Shown: in pieces, positions 46,940 to 60,311 of the stretch
Layout of the letters: each line of letters begins with the position of its first letter
How positions within the stretch are numbered: the stretch's first letter is position 1
Assembly: GCF_000816785.1 (NCBI RefSeq)
Contig: NZ_CP007766.1
Coordinates: forward strand, 1,240,001-1,304,000
Direction of reading: 5' to 3'
Source of the DNA: Campylobacter peloridis LMG 23910
GTDB taxonomy: Bacteria > Campylobacterota > Campylobacteria > Campylobacterales > Campylobacteraceae
DNA length: 64,000 nt
Program-made: the position numbers and the translations under genes
The notes under the pieces: generated by a model
The model's database searches: none
Told to the model about the DNA's origin: nothing
Seen by the model: the letters and a program-made list of their open reading frames with translations, nothing else

Positions 46940-47631
46940 TTTGCTTCCAAGAAATTTTCTATATCGATTTTGATTTTATCAATAGCCGTGCAAACATCTT
47001 CTATATAAACTTTTGTGAAATTTCTTTCTAAGTGTTTATCCTCATCAAAATTATTTAATATACTTTGTGCACACACTCTTGCATACTCCCCCACAGGCAA
47101 AACCTGCCCACTTGTGCCTATACACACAAATAAATCACAATTTTGTAATTTCTCATATAAAATCTTATAATTTGGCGCCATTTCTTCAAACATCACGATA
47201 TTATGTCTTACACTTTTACTCTGACATTTAGGACAAATTTTATCATCACTACTTTCATAGCCTATATTAAAAACATTTTCACACTCTAAACATCTAAGCT
47301 CAGGCAAAAAACCATGCAAATGCACCACTTCTTTACACCCTGCGCGCTCTAATAAATCATCTACATTTTGCGTTAAAATGCTTATTTGTTTTGGGAATTT
47401 TTCTTTTAAAAAAGCAATGATTTCATGTGCATGATTTGGCTTAACACTAGCTAATTCTTTTCTTCTTTTATTATAAAATTCCAAAACTTTTTTAGGATTT
47501 TTTCTAAAACCAGTTGCTGAGCAAACTTCCATCACATCATGCTCTTCCCAAAGCCCACCACTAGCTCTAAAAGTTTTTATACCACTTGGAGCACTAAGCC
47601 CAGCTCCACTTAAAATCATCACTTGTTTCAT
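46933..47631 (-). CDS. cobB: NAD-dependent sirtuin deacylase
   Basis: This 232-residue Sir2 family enzyme removes acyl groups from lysine using NAD. Motifs are GAGLSAPSGIKTFR (NAD binding), LTQNVDDLLERAG and the catalytic His in HLHG. Zinc cysteines occur as CLEC and CPKC. The FYNKRRKE segment keeps Tyr and Arg three residues apart, the pair that lets CobB/SIRT5-type enzymes accept succinyl or malonyl groups. Only 41 bases separate it from mutS2. Confidence 0.9.
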   Translation of the reverse strand: MKQVMILSGAGLSAPSGIKTFRASGGLWEEHDVMEVCSATGFRKNPKKVLEFYNKRRKELASVKPNHAHEIIAFLKEKFPKQISILTQNVDDLLERAGCKEVVHLHGFLPELRCLECENVFNIGYESSDDKICPKCQSKSVRHNIVMFEEMAPNYKILYEKLQNCDLFVCIGTSGQVLPVGEYARVCAQSILNNFDEDKHLERNFTKVYIEDVCTAIDKIKIDIENFLEAKC

Positions 47632-47672
47632 TTGCTAAACCTCATTGCTATATTTAAAGACTTTTGCCATCT

Positions 47673-49871
47673 TTAAAGTTTCACCACCTTAGCACCAAAA
47701 CCACCTTGATTAATCGGTGCGTCATTAAAGCTTTTTACACTTTTATGGGCCTTTAAAAACTCTTTTACCGCAAAAGCTAATTTTCCTGTGCCTATACCAT
47801 GATAAACTATCACCTCATCAAAACCCACTATCAAAGCATCAGATATAAATTTATCCAGCCTATCAAGTGCTTCATCACTTCTTAAACCATGTAAATCTAA
47901 AGTCATATTTAAAGCGCTTGGGCGGGTTATATTAACACTTGATTTTACTTTTTGTGTTGGGGTTTGATTGCTTTTTTTAAGAAGCTTTAATGGCACACGC
48001 AAACTCAAACCATCGCTTTGAATCATCGCATCATTTTTTGAAATTGCAGTGATTTTACCTTTGATTTTTTCATATTTTACAAAATCCCCTACTCTAAGCT
48101 CTTCATTTTGCTCCATACTTGGCAAAACAATGCTTTTTTTAAGCTCATTTGCTTTGTTTAAGCTTCTTTGTTTTTCTTTGATATCTTTTAAATTTATGGT
48201 TTTTTTAGCCTCTTCTATGGCCTTGTGGTATTTAAATTCTAAATTTGAAATAAGTTTTTTTAATTCTTGCTCGTTTTTTTCTTTTTGATCTTTAAGTGAA
48301 AGTAAAATTTCATCTACCCTTGCTTCTTTTTTCTCAAGCTCTTGGCTTTGTTTGCGTAAAGAAAGTTCAAGATTGATATTTTTACTTACCATTTCTTCTA
48401 AATTTTCTTTATCTTCCCCATAAAGTTTTTTAGCATTTTGCACTAAATTCGCACTTATACCATATCTTAAAGCCGTTTCAAAAGCATAAGATTTACCTAT
48501 AGTGCCTTTTAAAAACTCATATTTTGGGCGTGATAATTCCTCATCATACAAAGCAGCGATTAATTCTACTTGCTCATTTTTAGCCAAAAGCATGGCAAGG
48601 CGTTTATGGTGGGTTGTAATGATGATTTTATTATCTTGTTCTAAAAGTTTTAAAATAAGCTCAGTATATAAACAAGCTGCTTCTTCAAAATCTGTTCCAA
48701 GCTCTATCTCATCAACTCCCAATAAAACATTTTTCTTACCCAAAAGCTTAGAAAAATGCAGCATTCTTCCTGCAAAAGTAGAAATATCATTTTTTACATT
48801 TTGTGGATCTTCTAAAATCGCATCAAATTCTTTGAAATTGCCTATTTGGCTTTTTTGTGCGTTTATTCTCATAGGAAGTAAATGTTTTGCGAGTAAAGCT
48901 GCACTTAAAATTCCTTTTAAAAGCATAGATTTACCACCTGCATTTACCCCAGTGATAATCAAAGCTTTTTTACTAAAATCTATACTCACGCTTTTTGCAT
49001 TCTTTAAAGCAGGATGTGCAAAATCATGTAAAATCAAATTTGTAGAATTATCTGCTAAAACAAACTCATAATCATACTTTTTAGCCATCAAAACCCTAGC
49101 ACTATAGTGATCAAACAAATCAAAAGCATTATTAATAAATTTTAAAAACATCAAATTTTTATAAAAAACCAAGCTAATTTTTTTAGCATATTCATAAAAA
49201 ATTTCTTCTTTAGCGTCTTTAATTTCATCTATTTGGCTTTGGATTTTTTCCACGCTCAAAGGCACTATATAAAAACCACCCCCACTGCTTCTGCCTATAA
49301 CTTTTGCTTTTAAAGCATGATTAAACCCACCACGCACCAAAAGTGCTTCCATGCCATTTATAAGATGAATTTGCGTGTCGATTAAATACGCACTAAGACT
49401 TTTAGTATAGGTGAGTTTTTTAAACTCAGCCACTAAGCTTTCTTTTTTCATTTTTAAAGCTAAATTTAGATTAATAAGTCTTTCATCAATGCTTTCTTTA
49501 ATCTCACCCTTTTCATCAAAATATTCAAAAAGTTCTACTATAGCTTGTGGAATTTCTATTTTCAAAAGCCACTCTTTCAAGCTTTCTTCAAATTTTAATT
49601 TTTTCAAATACTCAAAATACTTACAAATTTTTATAAATTCAAAACTTTGATCTAAATGCAAAATTCCTTGCTTGCTAAGATGAATTAAAGCGCTATTTAA
49701 CTCACTAAGTGCGGGCGGGGAGTTAAATTCTATCAAGGCAAGTTCGTTGATTCTTTTAAAATGAAGTTTGCTATCACCTTGTAAAAATATATCCTTATCT
49801 CTTGCAAAAAGTCCTTTAAATTCTCCTATATAGCCATCTAAATCTAACTTTTTAAAAAATTGCTCTTGCAT
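47673..49871 (-). CDS. mutS2: MutS2 family ATPase with Smr nuclease domain
   Basis: This 732-residue protein has a MutS-type core and ATPase but no mismatch-recognition domain. Walker A ITGVNAGGKSMLL lies near residue 310 and Walker B GVDEIELGTDFEE near 384. A long coiled coil at about 480-570 and a C-terminal Smr domain (LDLHGLRSDEAL, HGIGTGKLA) follow. Family members suppress recombination or rescue collided ribosomes. Frame opens at 49889, but ATG 49871 overlaps the previous stop as TAATG with an AAGGTAG site. Confidence 0.92.
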   Translation of the reverse strand: MQEQFFKKLDLDGYIGEFKGLFARDKDIFLQGDSKLHFKRINELALIEFNSPPALSELNSALIHLSKQGILHLDQSFEFIKICKYFEYLKKLKFEESLKEWLLKIEIPQAIVELFEYFDEKGEIKESIDERLINLNLALKMKKESLVAEFKKLTYTKSLSAYLIDTQIHLINGMEALLVRGGFNHALKAKVIGRSSGGGFYIVPLSVEKIQSQIDEIKDAKEEIFYEYAKKISLVFYKNLMFLKFINNAFDLFDHYSARVLMAKKYDYEFVLADNSTNLILHDFAHPALKNAKSVSIDFSKKALIITGVNAGGKSMLLKGILSAALLAKHLLPMRINAQKSQIGNFKEFDAILEDPQNVKNDISTFAGRMLHFSKLLGKKNVLLGVDEIELGTDFEEAACLYTELILKLLEQDNKIIITTHHKRLAMLLAKNEQVELIAALYDEELSRPKYEFLKGTIGKSYAFETALRYGISANLVQNAKKLYGEDKENLEEMVSKNINLELSLRKQSQELEKKEARVDEILLSLKDQKEKNEQELKKLISNLEFKYHKAIEEAKKTINLKDIKEKQRSLNKANELKKSIVLPSMEQNEELRVGDFVKYEKIKGKITAISKNDAMIQSDGLSLRVPLKLLKKSNQTPTQKVKSSVNITRPSALNMTLDLHGLRSDEALDRLDKFISDALIVGFDEVIVYHGIGTGKLAFAVKEFLKAHKSVKSFNDAPINQGGFGAKVVKL

Positions 49872-50218
49872 TATTTTTCTACCTTGCAATCTTTTATATC
49901 AAAAATCAATGCTTTAAATTGCTTATTTTTACCATTTGAGACAAAACTTTGCGTGCCGTATTCAAAATTAAAATACTCTTTACTTATATTAATATCTTTA
50001 CATTTTAAACTTTGTCCTTGCAAAAATGCATTAAGTATTTCTTTTTTTGCTACTCCACTTCTTGTAGCACTTAGTTCAAATTTAACCGCAAAGGCTATAG
50101 CTAAAATCAACACTAAAACCAAAAGATAATTACTAATTTTTCCTATTTTTTTACGCAAAAAAATAAAAAAAAGTAAAATTGCAAAAAAAGCTAATACATA
50201 TAAAAAAATCTTAAACAT
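49871..50218 (-). CDS. Hypothetical membrane-anchored protein between murC and mutS2
   Basis: This 115-residue protein has two hydrophobic segments (about residues 3-21 and 29-46) and a C-terminal globular part of about 65 residues. The last residues, KALIFDIKDCKVEK, contain one of two cysteines. I recognise no family. It overlaps murC by eight bases and mutS2 by one, so it belongs to a translationally coupled string. A hypothetical gene occupies the same slot in C. jejuni as I recall. Confidence 0.75.
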   Translation of the reverse strand: MFKIFLYVLAFFAILLFFIFLRKKIGKISNYLLVLVLILAIAFAVKFELSATRSGVAKKEILNAFLQGQSLKCKDINISKEYFNFEYGTQSFVSNGKNKQFKALIFDIKDCKVEK

Positions 50219-51503
50219 ATAATCCCCTAAGTTTTACACTTATATCTCCTGCACCAAAACCTATCACTAAACCATTTTCAATCAGTTCTTCATCAAGATA
50301 AATGGCGTTTTCTTCTCTTTTGATTTCTTTTATAAATTTAGCTTTTGGAAAATATTTTTGCATATTAATTTCTATTTTAGTCTCTCCTGCTGCATATACA
50401 GGTAAAATATAAAGCTCATCAACACTAGCTAAAACTGCACTAAAATACTCTATATTTGCACTCAAACGCGTATAACGATGAGGCTCAAAAATAACTATAG
50501 TTTTTTCATACCCAGCTAATCTTGCATATTCATTAGCTGCTTTTAATGTAGTTTTAATCTCAGTTGGATGATGTCCATAATCGTCTATTAATGCCATATT
50601 TTTGTTTGCAAATAAAATATCAAATCTCTTTTTTATACCTTGATAATTTAAAAGTCTAGTTCTAATTTCTTCTATACTGATAAATTCACTTGCAGCCAAA
50701 ATAGCCAAAGCAGCATCCATAGCCACATGCTCGCCCATACCAAAAACACTAAATTCCCCTAAACCCTTAAGAGTAAAATAGGTTTTTGGCTTGAAATTTT
50801 CCACTTTCATATAAATATTTACAATATCTTTACTTGGATAAAGTTTTTTTGCATTATTTAAATTTAAACTTGCTAAAAACTCATCTTCAGCATTTATAAC
50901 TTGAATTTTAGACAAATTTAAAAAATCTGCATAAGCTTTGTGTAATTTTGTAATATCATTTCCATAATGATCTAAATGCTCAGCTTCTACATTGGTAACT
51001 ATAGCCAAATATGGATTTGAATTTAAAAAAGAACTATCGCTTTCATCTGCCTCAAAAATAAGATTTTGACTTTCTTTATAAAGCATATTAGTGCCACTTT
51101 CTTTTAAAACCGCACCTATAATCACAGAAGCTTCTATCAAGCTTGCTAAAATGCTTGAAGTTGTACTTTTACCATGAGCCCCTGCAACTGCAAAAACTCT
51201 TTTGTCTTTTAAAATCATAGGCAAAGCTTCTTTTCTTGAAAGTATTGTGATATTTTGTTCTTTTGCACTTATTAATTCTTCGTTATTTTCTTTTATGGCT
51301 GCTGAATATACTACCAAATCTACATTTTTGACATTGTCTTTATGATGAGGGATTTTTATACTTATACCTTCTTTTTCTAACTCTTTTGTGATTTTACTTT
51401 CTTTAATATCTGAACCACTAATGATAAAACCTTGCTCTTTTAAAAACCTAGCCAAAGCTGAAATTCCAATACCACCTATGCCTATAAAATGAATTTTTTG
51501 CAT
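50211..51503 (-). CDS. murC: UDP-N-acetylmuramate--L-alanine ligase
   Basis: This 430-residue Mur ligase adds the first amino acid to UDP-MurNAc in peptidoglycan synthesis. Visible motifs are the Rossmann start FIGIGGIGISALA, SGSD, the ATP loop AGAHGKSTTSS (near residue 107), EADESDSSF and DDYGHHPTEI. Length is slightly below the usual 450-490. It starts a block running down through mutS2. Confidence 0.95.
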   Translation of the reverse strand: MQKIHFIGIGGIGISALARFLKEQGFIISGSDIKESKITKELEKEGISIKIPHHKDNVKNVDLVVYSAAIKENNEELISAKEQNITILSRKEALPMILKDKRVFAVAGAHGKSTTSSILASLIEASVIIGAVLKESGTNMLYKESQNLIFEADESDSSFLNSNPYLAIVTNVEAEHLDHYGNDITKLHKAYADFLNLSKIQVINAEDEFLASLNLNNAKKLYPSKDIVNIYMKVENFKPKTYFTLKGLGEFSVFGMGEHVAMDAALAILAASEFISIEEIRTRLLNYQGIKKRFDILFANKNMALIDDYGHHPTEIKTTLKAANEYARLAGYEKTIVIFEPHRYTRLSANIEYFSAVLASVDELYILPVYAAGETKIEINMQKYFPKAKFIKEIKREENAIYLDEELIENGLVIGFGAGDISVKLRGLYV

Positions 51504-51577
51504 TTTTGCCTCAAAATTATTTAAAATTTAAGGCAAAATTCTATCATTTATTTACTAAAATTAAAATTTAAACTTTT

Positions 51578-53548
51578 TTAAGGAGTGTTTGTTTTGTCTT
51601 GATTTATCAATCTATAATTTAGCTGTTTTTGAAACAATTCTTTATATAAATTTGAAAATTCTTTATGATATGAATCTATCTCAAAAGCTTTATTAGTATC
51701 TTTTAAACTTGAATTACTTTCAAAAAAATATCCTTTTGTTCCTTCATACACTCCATTTTTATCAACCCAAACAAGTTCATTAAAGCCAAATTCTAATTTT
51801 TCATTATCTATAGGTGCTAACATGTTTCTTCCACCTAAACTTAAATATTTTGTATTACTAAGGCTTAGATTATAAAGTGTTGGAAAAATATCTTTATGAG
51901 AACCTATGCGATTTTTATCATAATAAATACCATTTTTTAGATGTTTTGGAATATATAAATAAAATGGAACGCTATATGCAAAAGCCTTTTGCGAATTTAA
52001 ATTCATCTTAATATCTCTAAACCTATGATCACCCGTTGCAGCAATGATGATTTTTTCTTTAAATTGACTTTGTTTTACTTGATCTAAAAAATTTCCAAAC
52101 TCATCACTAGCATAAGCAAAAGCTTCTAAAGCATTTTTTGGATTGCTTATAACAAATTCATCTAATATTTTTTTGTTTAGGCCATTATCATTAATTAAAT
52201 TTTTTCTGCTTTTATGTATATAAGGCCTATGAGTTGAAATACTAAGAGATATAACTAAAGTCGGAACTTTAGCATTTTCAAAAATAGAATAAATTTTCTT
52301 ATATGCAAATTCATCTGCTATGCCGTATTTATGTTTAGTTTCTTTAGCTTGTGGGAATTCTTGCATTAAGGTATTTTCATCTATAATTTCATCAGCTCCT
52401 TGATAGTTAAAATATCTTCCAAGGTTATACCAAGAAGCATTACCACTATAAACAAAAATTATTTTATAACCTGCATTTTTATAAATTTGTAAAGGTGATA
52501 AAGCTAATTTTTCTTTTTGGTATATACCATTTGAAATGATATTTGGACTCAAAAACACTAATCGATTGAAACTTTCAATGGTATTATTTGCACTAGATAA
52601 AAATCTTTCAAAGACAAAATCTTGATCAAAATGTTTTTTTAAACTTCCTAAAAGATCTAGATTTTCATTACTAAATTCGATCAAATTAAAACCAAAACTT
52701 TCCATTATGTTTAGATAAATATGATTTTTTGCATGATATTTATTTGCTAAAGTAGTGTTAAATATAGAAAAAAGTTTTTCTTCTAAGTGTTTAATTTGGT
52801 TTAAATCTACATTTTTAAATTCTTGCTGACTTTTGTATTCTTTATAAGCCCATGAAAAGGCCATTAAAGGATTTGTAGAAATTTCATTAAAAGATTTTAT
52901 AGTGCTAAATTCATAACTTGAAGCTCTTAAAGCATTATATGTAAAATGCCCTCTTAAAGCGACAATATAAAAATAAATCAATAAAACATTAAGCACAAAA
53001 GCAACAATCAAGGGTAATTTAATATTTTTAAATTTTAAATGCAAAATTTTCATATTAATAAAAAAACAAAATACACTAAAAATCAAAGCAAGAAAAATAG
53101 CTTTTAAAACAGGATAATCAGAAAAAATTATAGAAAAAATAGCATTAGTATCATCATCTTTTAAACCAAAAACAAAGATATCGATTTTACTAGCATAAAG
53201 TTGAAAATAATAATAATGAATAAAAGCAGAAATTAAAACGACAAAAGCAATAAATGCTACATAAAAACTAGAAAAATAATAATAAAATTTAGTAATTACC
53301 CCCCCCCCAATAAATTTTATTTTTTTATTTTTAAAAATAAATGCAAAATAAGTCAAAAAACCACACAAAAACAAAGGTAAAAAAGCACTACTAAAAGTTC
53401 TCATATCATGAGCTAAACCATACATATACACCATAAAAGAATTTTGGCTTTCACTGGTTAAATTTACTAGCATTAAAAATCTAGTAAAAGCAAAAATTCC
53501 CATAAAGACAAAACTAAAAAACAAAATTTGCGTTATAATTTTTCTCAT
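51578..53548 (-). CDS. Membrane sulfatase/LTA-synthase family protein with a G10 tract, probably phase-variable
   Basis: This 656-residue protein has five N-terminal membrane segments (within residues 1-200) and a periplasmic alkaline-phosphatase-fold domain. Metal-site segments are LNIMESFGFNL near residue 276 and ATGDHRFRD near 509. Members transfer phosphoglycerol or phosphoethanolamine, or cleave sulfate or phosphate esters; the substrate here is unknown. Codons 81-84 are a run of ten G (53308-53299 minus strand) reading Gly-Gly-Gly-Val, in frame as sequenced. One base gained or lost would stop translation within the membrane region. Confidence 0.82.
   Translation of the reverse strand: MRKIITQILFFSFVFMGIFAFTRFLMLVNLTSESQNSFMVYMYGLAHDMRTFSSAFLPLFLCGFLTYFAFIFKNKKIKFIGGGVITKFYYYFSSFYVAFIAFVVLISAFIHYYYFQLYASKIDIFVFGLKDDDTNAIFSIIFSDYPVLKAIFLALIFSVFCFFINMKILHLKFKNIKLPLIVAFVLNVLLIYFYIVALRGHFTYNALRASSYEFSTIKSFNEISTNPLMAFSWAYKEYKSQQEFKNVDLNQIKHLEEKLFSIFNTTLANKYHAKNHIYLNIMESFGFNLIEFSNENLDLLGSLKKHFDQDFVFERFLSSANNTIESFNRLVFLSPNIISNGIYQKEKLALSPLQIYKNAGYKIIFVYSGNASWYNLGRYFNYQGADEIIDENTLMQEFPQAKETKHKYGIADEFAYKKIYSIFENAKVPTLVISLSISTHRPYIHKSRKNLINDNGLNKKILDEFVISNPKNALEAFAYASDEFGNFLDQVKQSQFKEKIIIAATGDHRFRDIKMNLNSQKAFAYSVPFYLYIPKHLKNGIYYDKNRIGSHKDIFPTLYNLSLSNTKYLSLGGRNMLAPIDNEKLEFGFNELVWVDKNGVYEGTKGYFFESNSSLKDTNKAFEIDSYHKEFSNLYKELFQKQLNYRLINQDKTNTP
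53299..53308 (-). repeat. Poly-G tract (G10) inside the sulfatase-like gene
   Basis: Ten consecutive C on the plus strand, G on the coding strand. Such long G/C tracts are otherwise absent from this AT-rich window and are the usual phase-variation device in Campylobacter. At G10 the reading frame is continuous. Confidence 0.9.
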
Positions 53549-53566
53549 ATTTTTCCCTAATATAAA

Positions 53567-54355
53567 CTAATTTTCATAATTTTTAATAATCTTATCAAAA
53601 GCCCATAAGTTTCTAGCTTCATTTGCTTTATTAACTTCTACTACAAGCATTTCCTCTTGCTCGCCAAGTTGTTCTTGAACTTGACCAAAAGCATCGATAA
53701 AAAAGCTATCGCCATAAAATTTCCACTCATTTTCTTGTTTTAAATTTCCTATGCGATTAACCCTTAAAATACTTGTTGAGTTTAAAAAAGCCCTTGTTTT
53801 TAAAAGCTCTAACCATCTTTGATTACTCTCAAAAGTGCTAGCTGTAGGAATGATAACTAAATCAACCTTTTTTTTCATAATCATTTGCCAAAATACATCA
53901 AAATGCGCTTCAAATCCAAAAAGCAACGCACATTTTAAATTTTCATGAGTAAAAGTAAAAAGTTTTAATTCTTTATTTTTTTTATTTTTAAAAAATTTCT
54001 CCTCATTCCAATGCGTATAAGGCATTAAAATTTGCTGTTCATAACTTTTTATATTTTGCGGACTAACTTTTAAACAAAGTTTTTTTAAACCTTCATTTTC
54101 AACACTAACAATAGGTGCTATAATGCTTAATTCGTATTTTTTTGCAAATTTTATCAAACTTGCTTTTTTACTTTCGCTTTGTTCTTTAATCATACTTTTT
54201 GGCATAGTTTTAAGCTCACTAAAAAAGCTATTTAGCACATACTCGCCTAAAACTACTAAATTTGCGCCACTTTCTTTAGCAGCTTTTAAATAATACTCTA
54301 ATCTTGACTCACTCAAAGCTAAAGTTGGAAATTGTAAAGCAACTATACTACTCAT
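53567..54355 (-). CDS. Nitrilase-superfamily protein lacking two catalytic residues
   Basis: This 262-residue protein has the carbon-nitrogen hydrolase fold: Glu38 in VVLGEYVLN matches the catalytic Glu. The usual Tyr-x-Lys-x-x-Leu motif reads YEQQIL, with Gln107 where Lys should be. The nucleophile motif (Cys-Tyr-Glu type) reads LLFGFEAHF, with Gly147 in place of Cys. It therefore probably does not hydrolyse amides and may bind a ligand or partner. It overlaps xseB by eight bases. Confidence 0.75.
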   Translation of the reverse strand: MSSIVALQFPTLALSESRLEYYLKAAKESGANLVVLGEYVLNSFFSELKTMPKSMIKEQSESKKASLIKFAKKYELSIIAPIVSVENEGLKKLCLKVSPQNIKSYEQQILMPYTHWNEEKFFKNKKNKELKLFTFTHENLKCALLFGFEAHFDVFWQMIMKKKVDLVIIPTASTFESNQRWLELLKTRAFLNSTSILRVNRIGNLKQENEWKFYGDSFFIDAFGQVQEQLGEQEEMLVVEVNKANEARNLWAFDKIIKNYEN

Positions 54356-54520
54356 CTATATGCTCAATTTCCAACTTAGCTTTTTCTAGCATAGTTCTAG
54401 CTTCTTTTATATTTTTTAAACCCTCTTTGTAAATTTCAACACAGGTTTTCAAATTCAAATCTTTATCATTTAGTTTTTCCAACGAAAGCTCAGCTTGTTT
54501 GATATGATCTTCAAATTCCA

Positions 54521-54521
<1 letters not shown>
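54348..54521 (-). CDS. xseB: Exodeoxyribonuclease VII small subunit (XseB)
   Basis: This 57-residue helical protein begins [20 protein letters not shown] and continues with [21 protein letters not shown], the standard XseB pattern (leucine-rich, with Y-x-x-G in the middle). It binds along the coiled coil of XseA in the single-strand exonuclease VII complex; xseA is not in the window. The ATG overlaps the guaB stop as TAATG, and the end overlaps the nitrilase-like gene by eight bases. Confidence 0.82.
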
Positions 54522-57346
<2,825 letters not shown>

Positions 57347-57347
<1 letters not shown>

Positions 57348-57454
57348 TATTTATCCTTAAATTTTTTAACCAAATAAAATAAAAACAGCGTAATAAATAA
57401 AAAACAAAATAAAGTAATCACTACCACACTAAAAGGTAAAGCTTGTTCAAACAT
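57347..57454 (-). CDS. 35-residue single-pass membrane protein between ileS and gatA
   Basis: The frame encodes [20 protein letters not shown] then [15 protein letters not shown], one membrane helix with a positive C-terminal end, so the C-terminus should face the cytoplasm. The ATG lies within the last codons of ileS (eight-base overlap), and the stop overlaps the gatA ATG. Coupling on both sides supports real translation. I recall a tiny membrane protein gene at the same place in C. jejuni. The function is unknown. Confidence 0.65.
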
Positions 57455-60212
57455 TTTTTGCTTTTTCCACGCTATTACATCTTGGGCATAAACATTCTTC
57501 TTCTTTTGCTAAAAATTTCCAACATCTTGGGCATTTATGCAATGAAGAACGCACGATTTTAAAACTATGTTCACCTATTTTAAATTCACTCAAAGCTTTT
57601 TTATCATCTAAACTTTCAACCAAACTTACCATAAACCAATCTGCTACTTCTTCTATATCTTCGCTTAAAAGCTCATTTGCACTAGTTTGTAAAGATAGCT
57701 CTAAAGTTGATTTAATAAGTTTTTCTTTTTTCAAAACATCTATAAGTTCAAAGAATTTTTCTCTTGATTTGATAAATAATTCATCTTCAATCTCAAATTC
57801 ATAATCAAAACCATCTTTTAACACCAAATCAAACACATCTTTAGCATTTTCTTTTATAAGCGCATTTGCATGTTCTAAAGCCTCATCTATGGTATAAGTA
57901 AGACTTGGAGCTAAAAGAGTAAAAAGTTTTCTAGCTATTAAAACCATTGCACTTTGAGCACTTGTTCTTTTTGTATCATCCTTGCCATTGCAATATAATC
58001 TGTCTTTGCAAATGTCTAAATAAATTCCACTTAAATCCGCACTTAAAAAGTTCAAAAGCACGCTAAAACCTTTTGCAAATTCATATTTTTTGAAGGCATT
58101 TTCGCACGCATCAAAAGCTAATTTTGCACGCATTAAAATCCACTTATCTAAAAGTGTGAAATTTTTTGTTTCTAAAAATTCTATATCGTTAGTGTTTGCA
58201 AGTAAAAATCTTATGGTATTTCTTATCTTTCTATATTGCTCGCTAACTTGTTTTAAGATATTATCTGAAATTTTTAAATCACTTGAATAATCACTAAGCA
58301 TAATCCAAAGTCTTAAAATTTCCACTCCATAATTTTTAGCAACATTTTGAGGTAAAATCACATTGCCTTTGGATTTACTCATTTTTTGCCCCTTCTCATC
58401 AACGGTAAATCCATGAGTAAGTATATTTTTATATGGGGTTTTGTGATTAATCGCAGTAGAAATTAAAAGTGAGCTTTGAAACCACCCACGATGCTGATCG
58501 CTTCCTTCAAGATACATCGAAGCTTGGTATTCTCCTGCATCATATCTTGCTGAGCTTAACACTGCTTCCCAAGTGCTACCGCTATCAAACCAAACATCTA
58601 AAATATCATAAACTTTTTCTAAGTTATTTGGATCATATTTGCTATTTGGTGGCAATAAATCTTTTATTTCTAAATCCCACCAAGCATCAGCTCCGTTTGC
58701 TTCAAAAATTCCTACTATGTGGTTTAAAACATCATCATCAAAAATTACTTCTTTGGTGGTTTTATCTCTAAAAAATGCTATAGGCACGCCCCAATCTCTT
58801 TGTCTTGATATACACCAATCAGGACGATTTTCTATCATAGAGCTAAGGCGTTTAATGCCACTTTCTGGATAAAATTTTACATTATTTAATTGCTCTAATG
58901 CTAATTCTCTTAAAGATTTTCCATCTAGTTTTTTCTCATCCATTAAGATAAACCATTGCTTTGTAGCTCTATAAATAACCGGTTTATGTGTCCTCCAACA
59001 AAATGGATAAGAATGTATAAATTTAGAACTTTCAAGCAAAGCTCCGCCAAGTAGTTCTAAAATACGCTCATTTGCTTTAAAAATATGAAGTCCTATAAAT
59101 TCATTTAGCAAATGCTCTGGTAAAAGCCCTTTAGCTCTTAGCGTTTCATCATAGCACCCACCATCATCTACTGGCATAATCACTTCAATGCCATATCTCA
59201 AACACGCATAATAATCATCCTCACCATGCCCTGGTGCAGTATGAACAAGCCCTGTTCCACCTTCCATTAAAACATGATCGCCTAAAATTAAAGTGGATTT
59301 TCTTTGATTAAGCGGATTAATAGCACTTAAATTTTCAAATTCAAAGCCTAAAAGTTCTTTTTGAATTTCACCTTGAGTGAAGCCTTTGTTTATCATCGCT
59401 TCAAGTAAAGCTTTAGCAAAGATAAAGCCTTCTTTAGTGATAACATATTTTTCATTTGCATTTAAAGCTATGGCTTGATTTGCAGGTAAAGTCCAAGGTG
59501 TAGTAGTCCAAATAACTGCTTTTGCTTTTTTTACTCCTAGTTTTTCAAGGGAAGTTTTATCAAGCTCAAATGCCACAAAAATAGAATAATCTTCTTTATC
59601 CTCATACTCTACTTCAGCTTCTGCTAATGCGCTCTTAGCAGCCCAGCTCCAAAAAACTGGCTTGCTTCTTTCTAGCAAAAGTCCTTTTTTAGCGATTTTA
59701 CATAAGGCTTTGTAAATATCTGCTTCAAAAGCATTTTTCATAGTCAAATACGGCTCATCCCAATCAGCAATCACCCCTAAAGACTTAAATTCATCTCTTT
59801 GGATATTTACAAATTCTCTCGCATGCTCCCTACAAAATTCACGAATTTCTTTTTTACTCAAACTTTGTTTTTTTTCTTTTAGTTTTACTTCAACTTGTTG
59901 TTCTATAGGCAAACCATGGCAGTCCCAACCTGGAGTAAAACGCACTTTTTTGCCTTGAAAATAATGCGTTTTTATAATGATATCTTTTAAAATTTTATTT
60001 AAAGCATGGCCGATGTGTAAGTGCCCATTAGCATATGGTGGGCCATCATGCAAAGTAAAACTTTCGCTAGCACTTTGTCTTTTTTGTTTCATTTTTTCAT
60101 AAGCATAGTTATTTTCAAACCACTTATTAAAGCGTTTTGGCTCAAGCTCTGCTAAATTCGCACGCATTGGAAAAGTTGTATTAGGAAGCAATAGCGTATC
60201 TTTATAATCCAT
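57447..60212 (-). CDS. ileS: Isoleucyl-tRNA synthetase
   Basis: This 921-residue class I synthetase charges tRNA(Ile). The HIGH motif is in [15 protein letters not shown] and KMSKS in [10 protein letters not shown]. The editing domain lies between ([13 protein letters not shown]). A C-terminal zinc site CPRCWK and CPRCN is present, marking the bacterial mupirocin-sensitive class. The frame extends upstream to 60272, but the ATG at 60212 has an AAGGTGG site six bases before it and gives the usual [10 protein letters not shown] start. Confidence 0.95.
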   Translation of the reverse strand: MDYKDTLLLPNTTFPMRANLAELEPKRFNKWFENNYAYEKMKQKRQSASESFTLHDGPPYANGHLHIGHALNKILKDIIIKTHYFQGKKVRFTPGWDCHGLPIEQQVEVKLKEKKQSLSKKEIREFCREHAREFVNIQRDEFKSLGVIADWDEPYLTMKNAFEADIYKALCKIAKKGLLLERSKPVFWSWAAKSALAEAEVEYEDKEDYSIFVAFELDKTSLEKLGVKKAKAVIWTTTPWTLPANQAIALNANEKYVITKEGFIFAKALLEAMINKGFTQGEIQKELLGFEFENLSAINPLNQRKSTLILGDHVLMEGGTGLVHTAPGHGEDDYYACLRYGIEVIMPVDDGGCYDETLRAKGLLPEHLLNEFIGLHIFKANERILELLGGALLESSKFIHSYPFCWRTHKPVIYRATKQWFILMDEKKLDGKSLRELALEQLNNVKFYPESGIKRLSSMIENRPDWCISRQRDWGVPIAFFRDKTTKEVIFDDDVLNHIVGIFEANGADAWWDLEIKDLLPPNSKYDPNNLEKVYDILDVWFDSGSTWEAVLSSARYDAGEYQASMYLEGSDQHRGWFQSSLLISTAINHKTPYKNILTHGFTVDEKGQKMSKSKGNVILPQNVAKNYGVEILRLWIMLSDYSSDLKISDNILKQVSEQYRKIRNTIRFLLANTNDIEFLETKNFTLLDKWILMRAKLAFDACENAFKKYEFAKGFSVLLNFLSADLSGIYLDICKDRLYCNGKDDTKRTSAQSAMVLIARKLFTLLAPSLTYTIDEALEHANALIKENAKDVFDLVLKDGFDYEFEIEDELFIKSREKFFELIDVLKKEKLIKSTLELSLQTSANELLSEDIEEVADWFMVSLVESLDDKKALSEFKIGEHSFKIVRSSLHKCPRCWKFLAKEEECLCPRCNSVEKAKNV

Positions 60213-60311
60213 ATTCATCCACCTTGAAAAATTAAAATGGTAAATTCTACTTAAAATACTTTTAATTTGCACTTATTTTTTTGTTATAATCGCAAGAAAA
60301 AAAGGAAAATC

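Noticed and set aside
47632-47672. Possible loss of a restriction-modification gene between the sirtuin gene and mutS2
   Set aside because: I recall a CjeI-type gene at this place in C. jejuni, but the 41-base spacer here shows no gene remnant, so the sequence alone cannot tell loss from never having had it.
48502-49071. A 189-codon open frame on the plus strand inside mutS2
   Set aside because: It is antisense to well-conserved mutS2 codons including the ATPase motifs, has no ribosome site and an implausible residue mix rich in Ser, Phe and Lys. Low stop frequency opposite AT-rich genes explains it.
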